Positions 53,724 to 62,240 of a stretch of 64,000 nucleotides of DNA are shown piece by piece. The stretch spans positions 53,457 to 117,456 of the forward strand of contig CACZAD010000025.1 of NCBI GenBank assembly GCA_902779055.1. Direction: 5' to 3'. Both the position numbers and the translations under genes were made by a program. The stretch's first letter is position 1. Every line of letters begins with the position of its first letter. The notes under the pieces are model-generated. The model did no database searches. It was given only the letters and a program-made list of their open reading frames with translations, and was not told the origin of the DNA. This DNA comes from Fibrobacter succinogenes (GTDB lineage: Bacteria; Fibrobacterota; Fibrobacteria; Fibrobacterales; Fibrobacteraceae).

Positions 53724-54965
53724 ATGACTTTAGTTTTGAATACTTTAGAATCGGGCGATTGCTCAGAACAGATTAAAGCACTTTTTGCGGACAAAAACGA
53801 AGAAATAGAAATCATCAACACCGCAGATTTGAAAATTATGCATTGCATGGGCTGCAATAACTGCTGGCTGAAAACACCCGGCATTTGCACCATCAAGGAC
53901 GAATACGAAATCATCCTCAAGAAATTGGTCTCCGTCGAAAACTTTTGGGTTGTTGCAGATACGAAATTCGGCTTTATCGACTACCGCGGCAAGCGAGTCT
54001 TGGATCGCATCGTCCCGATGCTGAATATGTACATTGAATTCCGCGACGGCTGGGAACGCCACCAGTTGCGTTATCATCCGCTGAATTTCGGTTTCATTTA
54101 CAAAGGCAACGGCAACCGAGAACTGCTCGAAGAATGGAGTATGCGAGTCGCCAGGAATATGGCGGGGCGTTCACTCGGTGTCATTAGTTTAGACAAGGAT
54201 GAGGCACAAGAAAACATCGCAGAAATGCCGCCCGAGACCGCCGCGACTCCGATCGAAAACGTCGCTTTGGAAACTGCCGCGACTCCCGAACACATCATCA
54301 TAATTAACGGAAGCCCGCGCGTCAAGAAGAACAGCAACACCAACAAGATTATCCAAGCTTTTGCTGAAGGGCTCGAAGAAGCGGGAATCACCCACAAGCT
54401 TTATTCACTATCGAACCATGCCGAATGGGACGAAGCCCGCGAAGCGTTCATGACGAATGACAACATCATCATTGCCGTGCCGCTCTTTGTAGAATGTTTG
54501 CCGAGTTTGTTGCTCGAATTTTTAAGCACACTCCCCACGGAACGCAAGCAACCTGCAAAACTTTCGTTCATTCTCCACGGCGGATTTGACGAAGGACATC
54601 AACTGCGACTCGGTGAAAAGTTCTTGCAGTCGCTCCCCGCTCAGCTCGGTTGCTCTTGCGGTGGCGTACTCGTAAAAGGCGGCAGCTTTTTGCTCCGCAA
54701 CCGCGAAAACAGTTACATCAAAAAGATGACCGACAAGATGCTCGCTTCTTACACAAAGATGGGACTGTCGTTTGCCCGCAACGGAAGCTTCTCAACTCCA
54801 GAGGCTCAGAAATTCACAGGGCCCGAAAAGAATCCAAAGATAGGAGTAATTCTCTTCAACCTCATTTTCAAGCGCATTGTCAAAAAGAACTTTGAGCGAA
54901 TGGCGCAGGAATGGGGTTGTACCCGTCCGCTTAATGATAAACCGTATTTAGCACAACAAAGGTGA
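53724..54965 (+). CDS. Two-domain flavodoxin-like NAD(P)H-dependent oxidoreductase
   Basis: 413 residues if started at 53724; the earlier ATG at 53712 belongs to a repeat element. Two flavodoxin-like domains are joined in one chain: the first has TLVLNTLESGDCSEQIK and a CMGCNNCWLKTPGICTI cysteine cluster; the second begins HIIIINGSPRVKKNSNTNKI, a clean FMN-binding loop. Both domains belong to the NADPH-dependent FMN reductase family. Its stop codon TGA (54963-54965) lies inside the next repeat element, so the gene is bounded by two repeats. Confidence 0.8.
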   Translation: MTLVLNTLESGDCSEQIKALFADKNEEIEIINTADLKIMHCMGCNNCWLKTPGICTIKDEYEIILKKLVSVENFWVVADTKFGFIDYRGKRVLDRIVPMLNMYIEFRDGWERHQLRYHPLNFGFIYKGNGNRELLEEWSMRVARNMAGRSLGVISLDKDEAQENIAEMPPETAATPIENVALETAATPEHIIIINGSPRVKKNSNTNKIIQAFAEGLEEAGITHKLYSLSNHAEWDEAREAFMTNDNIIIAVPLFVECLPSLLLEFLSTLPTERKQPAKLSFILHGGFDEGHQLRLGEKFLQSLPAQLGCSCGGVLVKGGSFLLRNRENSYIKKMTDKMLASYTKMGLSFARNGSFSTPEAQKFTGPEKNPKIGVILFNLIFKRIVKKNFERMAQEWGCTRPLNDKPYLAQQR

Positions 54966-54989
54966 TCCCGGAATAAATCCGGGATGACA
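54958..54989. repeat. Dispersed palindromic element (ATGACA family)
   Basis: AAAGGTGATCCCGG, AATAAAT, CCGGGATGACA. The TGA of AAAGGTGA is the stop codon of the preceding gene. Confidence 0.8.
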
Positions 54990-55009
54990 ACTCAAAAGAG
55001 AAATTTACT

Positions 55010-55345
55010 ATGAATAACTTTATCGCTTGCTGCGGACTCGACTGCGAAAAGTGCGAAGCCCGCCTTGCCACCATCAACAACGACAATACGCTTCGCGAAA
55101 AAGTCGCAAAGGAATGGTCAGAACTCAACAAAGTGGAAATCACTCCGCAAATGATCAACTGCACCGGTTGCCGCATCGAAGGGCCCAAAACGCCGTTTTG
55201 CCAATCACTCTGCCCTATCCGCAAATGCGCCCAAGGCAAAGGCTTTGCCACCTGCGGTGAATGCAACGAAGTAGAGCACTGCGAAACGCTCAGCATGATT
55301 ACGAGCCACAACGATTACGCTCTCAACAACTTGAAATCAAAATAA
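55010..55345 (+). CDS. DUF3795 cysteine-rich protein
   Basis: 111 residues with about ten cysteines: CCGLDCEKCEARLAT near the N terminus, MINCTGCR, FCQSLCPIRKC and CGECNEVEHCE. This pattern is DUF3795, presumed metal-binding (zinc or iron-sulfur). Function unknown. 13 bp before the racemase gene. Confidence 0.82.
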   Translation: MNNFIACCGLDCEKCEARLATINNDNTLREKVAKEWSELNKVEITPQMINCTGCRIEGPKTPFCQSLCPIRKCAQGKGFATCGECNEVEHCETLSMITSHNDYALNNLKSK

Positions 55346-55357
55346 CTGGAAAGCTAA

Positions 55358-56047
55358 ATGAAGACTATCGGACTTATTGGTGGAATGAGCTGGGAAAGCA
55401 CCATCACCTATTACGAAATCCTGAACAAGGAAATTGCAAAAGCACTCGGCGGATTCCACAGCGCCAAAATTATGATGTACAATGTGGACTTTGCCGAACT
55501 CGAAGCGAATATGTCCAGCGGAAACTGGGACGGAAACGCCAAGATTCTTTCGGATGCGGCCAAACGCCTCGAAATCGCCGGCGCCGACTTTATCGTCATC
55601 GCGACCAACACCATGCACAAGCTCGTCCCGCAAATCGAAAAAGAAATCCGCATCCCGATTCTCCACATCGCCGATGCGACCGCCAACAGCATCAAGCGTG
55701 ACAAAATCAAGAAAGTTGCCCTCCTCGGCACAAAATTCACGATGACGCAAGACTTCATCAAGAACCGCCTCATAGACGCGGGCCTCGAAGTCATAACGCC
55801 CGACGCCCAAGACATCGAACTCGTAAACGATGTGATTTTCAACGAACTCTGCCTCGGCAAAATTCTTGATTCATCCCGCAAGGAATACCAGAGAATCATT
55901 GCAGAAATGAAAAAACGCGGTGCCGAAGGCGTAATTCTCGGCTGTACCGAAATCGGGATGCTCATCAGCGCAAAAGATAGCGTGCTCCCCACTTACGACA
56001 CGACCATCATCCACGCGACCGAAGCCGCGAAAATGGCTCTAGAATAA
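55358..56047 (+). CDS. Aspartate/glutamate racemase family protein (YgeA-like)
   Basis: 229 residues. KTIGLIGGMSWESTITYYEILN is the family N terminus. Catalytic region one reads FIVIATNTMHKL, with Thr where aspartate racemases have Cys; region two GVILGCTEIGML keeps the Cys. Single-cysteine members such as YgeA act as broad-specificity racemases. Last gene of the plus-strand block before a strong terminator. Confidence 0.88.
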   Translation: MKTIGLIGGMSWESTITYYEILNKEIAKALGGFHSAKIMMYNVDFAELEANMSSGNWDGNAKILSDAAKRLEIAGADFIVIATNTMHKLVPQIEKEIRIPILHIADATANSIKRDKIKKVALLGTKFTMTQDFIKNRLIDAGLEVITPDAQDIELVNDVIFNELCLGKILDSSRKEYQRIIAEMKKRGAEGVILGCTEIGMLISAKDSVLPTYDTTIIHATEAAKMALE

Positions 56048-56079
56048 AGCTATATAAGAATAAAACAACAAAAAACGGC

Positions 56080-56106
56080 CCTCGCAAAAATGCGAGGTTT
56101 TTTTTT
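56080..56106 (+). terminator. Terminator after the racemase gene
   Basis: CCTCGC-AAAAAT-GCGAGG followed by nine T. Confidence 0.92.
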
Positions 56107-56133
56107 CGCGATTTTTCAAAAAAATCGTCAAAA

Positions 56134-56204
56134 TGACAGCTTTTGTCACATTGCATTTGTATATTCCATTTTAATTCTATGCATATATTTACATTTATGC
56201 ATAG
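56134..56204 (+). promoter_or_regulatory. Two palindromes upstream of the unknown gene 56253
   Basis: TGACA-GCTTT-TGTCA (56134-56148) and a perfect 9-bp inverted repeat CTATGCATA/TATGCATAG with a 10-bp spacer (56177-56204). The second resembles a regulator operator. Confidence 0.6.
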
Positions 56205-56252
56205 AAAAGCGATAATACAAATGGTTCCACAACTTTCATCAGGAGATTCCTT

Positions 56253-57035
56253 ATGGCTATCATTTTCGACGACAAGAAATCCATCAACGACCTTCTCAAG
56301 AAGCCCGAAATCCACCCCGGATCGTTCGCATCGCTATACAAGCGCCACAATGCCGGCCTGACGCTGGTCAGCCACGACATGGAACAAGAAAAAAGGGAAC
56401 AAGAGGAACTGGCAAAGATTTACGAGACTCGATCCGAACGCAAAAAAAAGCTGCTGTTCGACAACCTCGACCTGATTTTCAGGCACAAGGACGAAATTCT
56501 TGAAACACCGCGTTACGCCAATATCGACGTACACTACGCCATCAAAGCCGGCGGATGCTATATCGGTCCTATCTCGACCTCGAAATATTACCACTTTGCA
56601 GGCACCCTCGTGAACATCAATTTAAAGCTAGGCACACTCCTCGAATTATGGGAAAACGAGCAATTCAAGATCTCGTGCAAGTGCGGCGGCATGGCGGTCA
56701 TCCACTATTTTTCGGGCTCCCCGCTTTCGGGGGCGTCCATCGCGGCGGCAATATGCCCCAAATGCAAGGAAATAATTCACAACATCAGAAACCGCGGCTT
56801 TGGCAACTACACGGGACTTTTACTCACCAAGCTGTACGCCAACACAGAAAAAGTCGCAAAGAGCATTACCGCCAAATGGAAGCTTGCCGAATCGGAATAC
56901 GAGAAAAAGGTTGCCGAAAGGAAAGCGCCAATTTGGTACGGAATGGGTGCGGAATTCCACGGCGATGGGGAAAGCTGCAACCTGGAAACAATGATTAACG
57001 AGCTAAAACTGAAAGAATTTGACCAGCAACAGTAA
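56253..57035 (+). CDS. Uncharacterised protein with putative zinc ribbon
   Basis: 260 residues, no family recognised. A coiled region (EQEKREQEELAKIYETRSER, about residues 45-64) precedes a mixed domain; around residue 140 a CKCGG and 28 residues later CPKC could form a zinc ribbon. No signal peptide or membrane helix. It is monocistronic, with two palindromes in its upstream region and a weak hairpin after its stop. Its position between the racemase terminator and pyrH suggests a horizontally acquired or lineage-specific gene. Confidence 0.65.
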   Translation: MAIIFDDKKSINDLLKKPEIHPGSFASLYKRHNAGLTLVSHDMEQEKREQEELAKIYETRSERKKKLLFDNLDLIFRHKDEILETPRYANIDVHYAIKAGGCYIGPISTSKYYHFAGTLVNINLKLGTLLELWENEQFKISCKCGGMAVIHYFSGSPLSGASIAAAICPKCKEIIHNIRNRGFGNYTGLLLTKLYANTEKVAKSITAKWKLAESEYEKKVAERKAPIWYGMGAEFHGDGESCNLETMINELKLKEFDQQQ

Positions 57036-57121
57036 GGCCATTTCAAGAACGATTCTAGAATAAACTAAAAAAGCCCAGCCGAAGCCGAGCTTGACAAGTT
57101 TACCTCGGATGCAGGCATTGA

Positions 57122-57146
57122 CCTAACACCTACACCCTATAGCCCA
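57122..57146. repeat. Degenerate heptamer array (CCTANNN type)
   Basis: CCTAACA, CCTACAC, CCTATAG next to the pyrH stop codon; sister of the array at 2085. Confidence 0.5.
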
Positions 57147-57147
57147 A

Positions 57148-57852
57148 TTAGCAGTGGACGAGCGTACCGAGGTCGCCGTTGATGGCAGCGCGTGTGAGGT
57201 TGCCCTTTTCCATCTTGAAAACGAAGATGGGCATGTTGTTTTCCATGCAGAGAGCGACGGCTGCGGTGTCCATAACCTTGAGGCCGCGGGAGATGACTTC
57301 CTTGTAGGAGATGTCATCAAAGCGGGTGGCCGTCGGATCCTTGACCGGGTCTGCAGTGTAGATGCCGTCGACCTTGGTGGCCTTCATGATCACGTCGCAT
57401 TCGCTTTCGATGGCGCGGAGGGCGGCGCAGCTGTCCGTCGTGAAGAACGGATTGCCCGTACCGGCAGAGAAGATGACCACGGAGCCAGCGGAGAGGAGCT
57501 TGAGAGCCTTGCGACGGTCGAAAAACTCGCAGACCGGTTCCATACGGATGGCGGACATCACCACGGAATCAATGCCCTGCTTGTCGAGAGCGTCCTGCAT
57601 GGCGAGGCCGTTCATCACGGTTCCGAGCATACCCATGGCATCGCCCTGGGCACGGTTCATACCACCTGCAGAAGCAGAAATGCCGCGAACGAGGTTGCCA
57701 CCACCGATCACGAGAGCGACTTGAACACCCTGCTTGACGATGGACGCGATTTCGGAAGCCATGTCAGAAAGGATCTGGTTGTCGATGCCGTGGCCCTTTT
57801 CGCCTGCGAGGGCTTCGCCACTGAGCTTGAGAAGAATGCGTTTGAATTTCAT
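57148..57852 (-). CDS. pyrH: UMP kinase
   Basis: 234 residues. Phosphorylates UMP to [25 protein letters not shown] at the N terminus, [13 protein letters not shown], and [18 protein letters not shown] are PyrH hallmarks. It normally leads the pyrH-frr-uppS-cdsA order; here 7 kb of plus-strand genes separate it from frr. Confidence 0.95.
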   Translation of the reverse strand: MKFKRILLKLSGEALAGEKGHGIDNQILSDMASEIASIVKQGVQVALVIGGGNLVRGISASAGGMNRAQGDAMGMLGTVMNGLAMQDALDKQGIDSVVMSAIRMEPVCEFFDRRKALKLLSAGSVVIFSAGTGNPFFTTDSCAALRAIESECDVIMKATKVDGIYTADPVKDPTATRFDDISYKEVISRGLKVMDTAAVALCMENNMPIFVFKMEKGNLTRAAINGDLGTLVHC

Positions 57853-57862
57853 AATTATTTAA

Positions 57863-57889
57863 TAGGAAGTAGGAAGTTAGAAGTAGACA
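57863..57889. repeat. Degenerate heptamer array (AGTAGGA type)
   Basis: AGTAGGA, AGTTAGA, AGTAGAC directly upstream of the pyrH start. Confidence 0.65.
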
Positions 57890-58054
57890 TCAAAAATCCC
57901 TCGTAACATCCTATGGTTAATGTTTACATTCGGAGGAAATGTAATAAAAATAGGCTATGGCCGATATTAATATTCCTTGCATTTTTCATACGAAATGCCT
58001 TATTACCGTCAATTAATGTATTTATAAAAAGAGTTAATGGGAATGGGATGTTTT

Positions 58055-60016
58055 ATGAATACCAAATTTTTATTCGGTCTTCTGTTGGGCATATTTATGC
58101 TCCCGACAATGCTTTTTGCCGACATCGTCTATCAAGGGAAAAGGGTCCAGGCATGGCCCGAAGAGGCATTACCTAGGTTCAACGCCCCTCGCCCTGCACT
58201 TTTAAAATCGACAACGACCACAACACAAAGCCATTATGCGGCACCCAAAGGCAAAATTTACAGCCTGACGCTCCTCGTCGATTTCCCGGACAAAACGGCT
58301 CCGGTCACGGTCAGCGAAGTCGAAGACTGGCTGAACAAGGAAGGATTCAACAGGGACGGTTGCAACGGATCCGTTCGCGACTACTATCTGGACGTTTCCA
58401 ATGGGCAGCTCGACCTCACCAACGAAGTCTACGGCTGGTACCGTGCCAAGCACCCCAAATCCTGGTACGAAAGCCTGCAAGGATACACAGGATCGGATTC
58501 GCTGATGAAGGAGGTGTTTGCTTATTTCGACCCGATGGTGGATTTTTCACGTTACGACAACGACAAGGACGGAACGACTGAAGCGATCAACATCGTCTAC
58601 GCAGGCGCCGGACAAACTTGGGGACAGGGACTTTGGCCCCACTCGGGATGGTCTAACGAAAAACGCGACGGCGTAAAGCTTACGCACCATCAGATGACCG
58701 ACATGCCGGGCACATTTTCCATTTACGTTTTCGTACACGAAAGCGGCCACATGATTTTCGGTTGGCCGGACCTTTACTGGTACGGCGACTACTGCACCAT
58801 GGGCAACCGTGCAAACGACTTGAACCCCGTCGTCATCAACGATTTTTTCCGTGCGGACCAGGGATGGATTCCGTTCGTGGACGTGACAAGCGATGACGTG
58901 AGTCTCGAAACGACAAAGCCTGGCGAAGTCTGCTACCGCTACAAGAACCCCGCAAGGCCAAACCAGGAAGGCTTGGTATGGTCTTACGTACGGAACACGG
59001 GCCGCAACAAAGTCCTTAACGGAAGCGGGCTTTTGATGCAGCATTACGATTTTTCGATCGGTGCGAATTCCTCCGCCGACAAGCTCGGTTTAAGAATCGT
59101 ACACGCAAGCGCAGCAGGCAAGTCCAGCGACAACGTGACAGAACAGTGGCCAAGCCCAGGAAGTACAGCCAACACGTTCTTCAAATACAACGCCTATCCC
59201 GAATTTTCGGACGAGAAGTACCCCGCCATCCGCTGGTACAACGGTTCCAAAACGGGTCTCAAAATCACGGACATCGGAACGCCCGGAGAAACGCTAACAT
59301 TCTGCATCGGCGGGAACTGCCCTGCACAGGAATCGTCAAGTTCCGCAGAAATTACGCCAAGTTCATCGAGCGCGACAATCGCATCATCGAGTTCTAAAGG
59401 AATTGCGTCGAGTTCGTCGAGTACGCCGAAGCTAGAAAGTTCAAGCAGCGAAGTCGAAATGAAAATCGAGGAAATCGCATTCGACGTGGCGCTCCCGATA
59501 GACAACAATTATGCTTACGTCACGCTCGACCTGAAAGGCGATGATGTTGCAAAAATATTGGGTATCGGCCAAAACGAAATCGCAGACAAGGTCAAGTTCT
59601 ACGGCGTGGAGCCAGACGGAACGCTCAACAGCCGCACCACGGGCGAAGGCACCGGTCACTGGTTTGATGCGGACGGCAAAATCGTCGCCTGGGATCCAAG
59701 CGGCACCAGCATAGTCTATTCCAACGCAGACCTTTCGACGATGACGACAAAAATTGGGCACATGCCGAACAAGGTCAGGGCTGGTGATTCGTTCACGGTG
59801 CGACAAGCGGTCGTTTACGAAAGCAAGCAGGTCACTTTTGAAATCACGGTCACGATCGAACAGAAGACGACGCGAATTTCAAATATCCGCAGTTCAAGAC
59901 GCGGCAAGCCCGGCAATTTGATTTTCAATGCGCTCGGAAAGCCCGTCGGCAAAAGAACAGCATCGGGCGAAATGCCCGACCTGCCTAAAGGCGTTTACGT
60001 GGAGATGGTGAAATAG
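58055..60016 (+). CDS. M6-type secreted metalloprotease with Ser-rich linker and DUF4859-like domain
   Basis: 653 residues from the ATG at 58055. Signal peptide (MLFA|DIV). The N-terminal half is an immune-inhibitor-A/M6 peptidase: YSLTLLVDFPDKTAPVTVSE, GSVRDYYLDVSNGQL and the zinc site FVHESGHMIFGWPDLY. A poly-Ser linker (about residues 430-470) leads to a C-terminal domain resembling DUF4859 (VTLDLKGDDVAKILG, HWFDADGKIVAWDPSG). The last 35 residues (IFNALGKPVGKR, LPKGVYVEM) look like a shortened type IX sorting domain. Ends at a palindromic repeat and terminator. Confidence 0.85.
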   Translation: MNTKFLFGLLLGIFMLPTMLFADIVYQGKRVQAWPEEALPRFNAPRPALLKSTTTTTQSHYAAPKGKIYSLTLLVDFPDKTAPVTVSEVEDWLNKEGFNRDGCNGSVRDYYLDVSNGQLDLTNEVYGWYRAKHPKSWYESLQGYTGSDSLMKEVFAYFDPMVDFSRYDNDKDGTTEAINIVYAGAGQTWGQGLWPHSGWSNEKRDGVKLTHHQMTDMPGTFSIYVFVHESGHMIFGWPDLYWYGDYCTMGNRANDLNPVVINDFFRADQGWIPFVDVTSDDVSLETTKPGEVCYRYKNPARPNQEGLVWSYVRNTGRNKVLNGSGLLMQHYDFSIGANSSADKLGLRIVHASAAGKSSDNVTEQWPSPGSTANTFFKYNAYPEFSDEKYPAIRWYNGSKTGLKITDIGTPGETLTFCIGGNCPAQESSSSAEITPSSSSATIASSSSKGIASSSSSTPKLESSSSEVEMKIEEIAFDVALPIDNNYAYVTLDLKGDDVAKILGIGQNEIADKVKFYGVEPDGTLNSRTTGEGTGHWFDADGKIVAWDPSGTSIVYSNADLSTMTTKIGHMPNKVRAGDSFTVRQAVVYESKQVTFEITVTIEQKTTRISNIRSSRRGKPGNLIFNALGKPVGKRTASGEMPDLPKGVYVEMVK

Positions 60017-60023
60017 ATCAAAA

Positions 60024-60055
60024 AAGGTGATCCCGGAACGGAGTCCGGGATGACA
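60024..60055. repeat. Dispersed palindromic element (ATGACA family)
   Basis: AAGGTGATCCCGG, AACGGAGT centre, CCGGGATGACA; identical in type to units of the 68-bp array. Confidence 0.8.
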
Positions 60056-60067
60056 ATGCAGAAAGCG

Positions 60068-60099
60068 AAATGCGCGGCGATCGCTGCGCATTTTATTTT
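60068..60099 (+). terminator. Terminator of the metalloprotease gene
   Basis: AAATGCGCGGCGATCGC can pair with GCTGCGCATTT over most of its length (one wobble), followed by a T-rich run; it overlaps the stop of the convergent HAD gene. Confidence 0.7.
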
Positions 60100-61247
60100 G
60101 CCTTCTGGACACCTACCCCGTAGATAGTCTTCCAGTCGTTTTTCATGGACACGGGGATCCATCCGTACTTTTCACTCGCAGTGCGCATTTTTTCAGCTTT
60201 CGCCTCGTTGCCATATTCACGATCCAAGTCATCACAAAGCAGCATAAATCCCATCGCCCTGTACTTGTTATTGGAAATTGCATAATTCAAGAGGCTTGCA
60301 TCCGTGCCACTGTTGCCAAAGGCGAGTACCGGCTGGTAACCGATTTCACTCGCGAGAGTCGTCACTTTATTCGTCTGCAAATTCTTGACAATGCTCTGCC
60401 CTGCAAGCACAAGATTGTCGCCGTTCTGGAACGTGTACGCAAGACCGTCTGCACCGTTCTGGTTGCTAGACACCACGACCACATCGGAACCGATAATTTG
60501 TTTGGGCGGGAGACCGAGACCGTCAACAACAACCGGGCGCATCGTGTAGCGTTCCGTACCGCTACTCACGTAAACCGTGAAACCGTTCGCCGTCAAGAAT
60601 TTCACCACTTCGACCATAGGCTTGTAATAAGCCTCGCCACGCTTGAGCCCCGTAAAGCCCGGCTGCGGTTCTTGCATAAACGCACGGACGTACGCTTCGA
60701 ATTCCGAAAGCGTCATACCCTTGTAAGCCTCGGCCACCATACGTTCGCGTTCTGCGCTCAGCCCCGGGAAAGCTCTCTTTTCACGGCCTTCGCGTGCCGC
60801 CTTCAACTGCTTTTTCGAAGGCTTGTAAGTCGAATCGTCAAGAACGCGATGTTCGAAAAGCATCCAGTCAAAATACGTCGGAGCGGTTTCGAGGAAGAGC
60901 GTGCCATCCCAATCGAAAACGGCAATGCGGCGTTCCGCCGGAATAAAATCCGGGGAGGTCGAATCCGTCGTTGCACGCACAAAAGCTTCAAGCGAATCTT
61001 TTGCGGGAGCATGATCATTCCAGAGCGAAAGAGATTCTTGAGGCTTCGCAGAATGTGCGGATTGTTCGGCGAGAGTCGCGCCATCGCGAGAATCCGCCGC
61101 AGTCGTAGTCGGGAGAGCCGCAGACTTTTGAACCGCCGCAGATTTCTCTTCATATTTCGAGCAATCTTCACAAGACGCCCGTTTATCGCAACAGCCCGAC
61201 AAGAACATCGCCGCCACAGAACCAACTGCAAAAATTTTTGCAACCAT
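60093..61247 (-). CDS. HAD-superfamily hydrolase lipoprotein
   Basis: 384 residues. Lipobox MFLSGCC (Cys18/19) with further cysteines in the first mature segment. The phosphatase core has motif I FDWDGTLF (about residue 108), motif II VYVSSGTE, and motif IV GNSGTDASLL; this is the phosphoserine-phosphatase-like HAD class. A phosphatase anchored to the membrane, possibly periplasmic phosphate scavenging; substrate unknown. Confidence 0.85.
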   Translation of the reverse strand: MVAKIFAVGSVAAMFLSGCCDKRASCEDCSKYEEKSAAVQKSAALPTTTAADSRDGATLAEQSAHSAKPQESLSLWNDHAPAKDSLEAFVRATTDSTSPDFIPAERRIAVFDWDGTLFLETAPTYFDWMLFEHRVLDDSTYKPSKKQLKAAREGREKRAFPGLSAERERMVAEAYKGMTLSEFEAYVRAFMQEPQPGFTGLKRGEAYYKPMVEVVKFLTANGFTVYVSSGTERYTMRPVVVDGLGLPPKQIIGSDVVVVSSNQNGADGLAYTFQNGDNLVLAGQSIVKNLQTNKVTTLASEIGYQPVLAFGNSGTDASLLNYAISNNKYRAMGFMLLCDDLDREYGNEAKAEKMRTASEKYGWIPVSMKNDWKTIYGVGVQKAK

Positions 61248-61430
61248 ACATTGCTCCCCTAATTATGAAAATTTTGATGACAACTGCAATGATAAAAATT
61301 TTACATAAAAAGGGTGAGCCAATCGCATGAAAAAAGCGTGTATAAGTAATCGGAGGTTCTATAAAAACTTTTAAAGGATACAATGAATACACGCAAAAAA
61401 CACCTTAATTCCGCACATTTTTTGAATATG

Positions 61431-61459
61431 TTGACAAAATCAAACTCTTTACTTATATT
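61431..61459 (+). promoter_or_regulatory. Consensus promoter of the TA-like operon
   Basis: TTGACA (61431-61436), 17-bp spacer, TATATT (61454-61459). The predicted transcription start falls on or next to the ATG at 61465, implying a leaderless message. Confidence 0.7.
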
Positions 61460-61464
61460 CTAAT

Positions 61465-61761
61465 ATGAAATTCACCGTAGAAAAAACGCTAGCGGCAGAA
61501 GCAGAAATCAACGCCCTTGAACAATTTCAAAAAGACCTTCTCAACAAGGAGTACGAAACCATAGAAAAACAGGGAATCGAATTCGTCCGAGTAAAACATC
61601 TTCAAAAAGAAATTTTCGAAATCAAATCGAATGAACTACGTTCTTTGTTCAAATATAAAGCCGGAGCCATTATTGTAATAGGAGTTGTTTTTGTTAAAAA
61701 GACTCAAAAGACCCCTAAAGACAAAATTAAGCTAGCCATCAAAAGATTAAATGAGGTTTAA
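61465..61761 (+). CDS. HigB/Gp49-like toxin of a toxin-antitoxin pair
   Basis: 98 residues, basic and alpha/beta. LAAEAEINALEQFQKDLL and KEIFEIKSNELRSLFKY followed by KKTQKTPKDKIKLAIKRLNE match the phage-derived Gp49-like/HigB (RelE-superfamily) pattern, translation-dependent mRNA interferases. Promoter -10 box ends 5 bp before the ATG and no Shine-Dalgarno is visible. Upstream of its partner by overlap/2 bp, in the higBA order (toxin first). Confidence 0.75.
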   Translation: MKFTVEKTLAAEAEINALEQFQKDLLNKEYETIEKQGIEFVRVKHLQKEIFEIKSNELRSLFKYKAGAIIVIGVVFVKKTQKTPKDKIKLAIKRLNEV

Positions 61762-61762
61762 T

Positions 61763-62065
61763 ATGCCATATGTATATGTTAAAGATTCAGAAGGATTCGT
61801 TTTCAAGAAGAAAGAATCCGAAGTAGCTGCCGGCGAAAAGATCATCTCCGAAAAAGAATACATGAAAAAATCCGGGCTCGCTTTATACGAGAAGAAATTC
61901 GGACACGGGGGTGCTCGCGAAAATGCGGGAAGAAAAACAAAGTTTGCATCTCCGCTGAAATTTCAAATTCGTGTAACGAAAGAAGAAAAGGATTTTTTGA
62001 CCTTCGCAAGAAACAAAAAGCTGAATTTTGCAACTTTGATGAATCTCGCTTTGAAAGCGGATTAA
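61763..62065 (+). CDS. Putative antitoxin with ribbon-helix-helix-like C terminus
   Basis: 100 residues from the ATG at 61763 (GAGG 6 bp upstream; ATG 61751 overlaps the toxin). It lacks the HTH usual in HigA. The middle has GGARENAGRK, a small DNA-backbone-contact motif, and the C-terminal 45 residues (FQIRVTKEEKDFLTFARN) fit a strand-helix-helix RHH arrangement. Pairing with the HigB-like gene is by gene order; antitoxin role is inferred. Confidence 0.6.
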   Translation: MPYVYVKDSEGFVFKKKESEVAAGEKIISEKEYMKKSGLALYEKKFGHGGARENAGRKTKFASPLKFQIRVTKEEKDFLTFARNKKLNFATLMNLALKAD

Positions 62066-62240
62066 CCCCCGCCCCCAAACATTACAAAATTATTACACAA
62101 AACTTAAAATGGAGTTATTTTCGGCACGTTCGGAGCATATTCAGAAATCCGGCGGGCTTAATAATTTTATCTTGTATCTGTAAAATTTTGCAGAGTAGCA
62201 GGATTTTCAATTAACCGTTAAATCAAAAAACTATAGTAAT

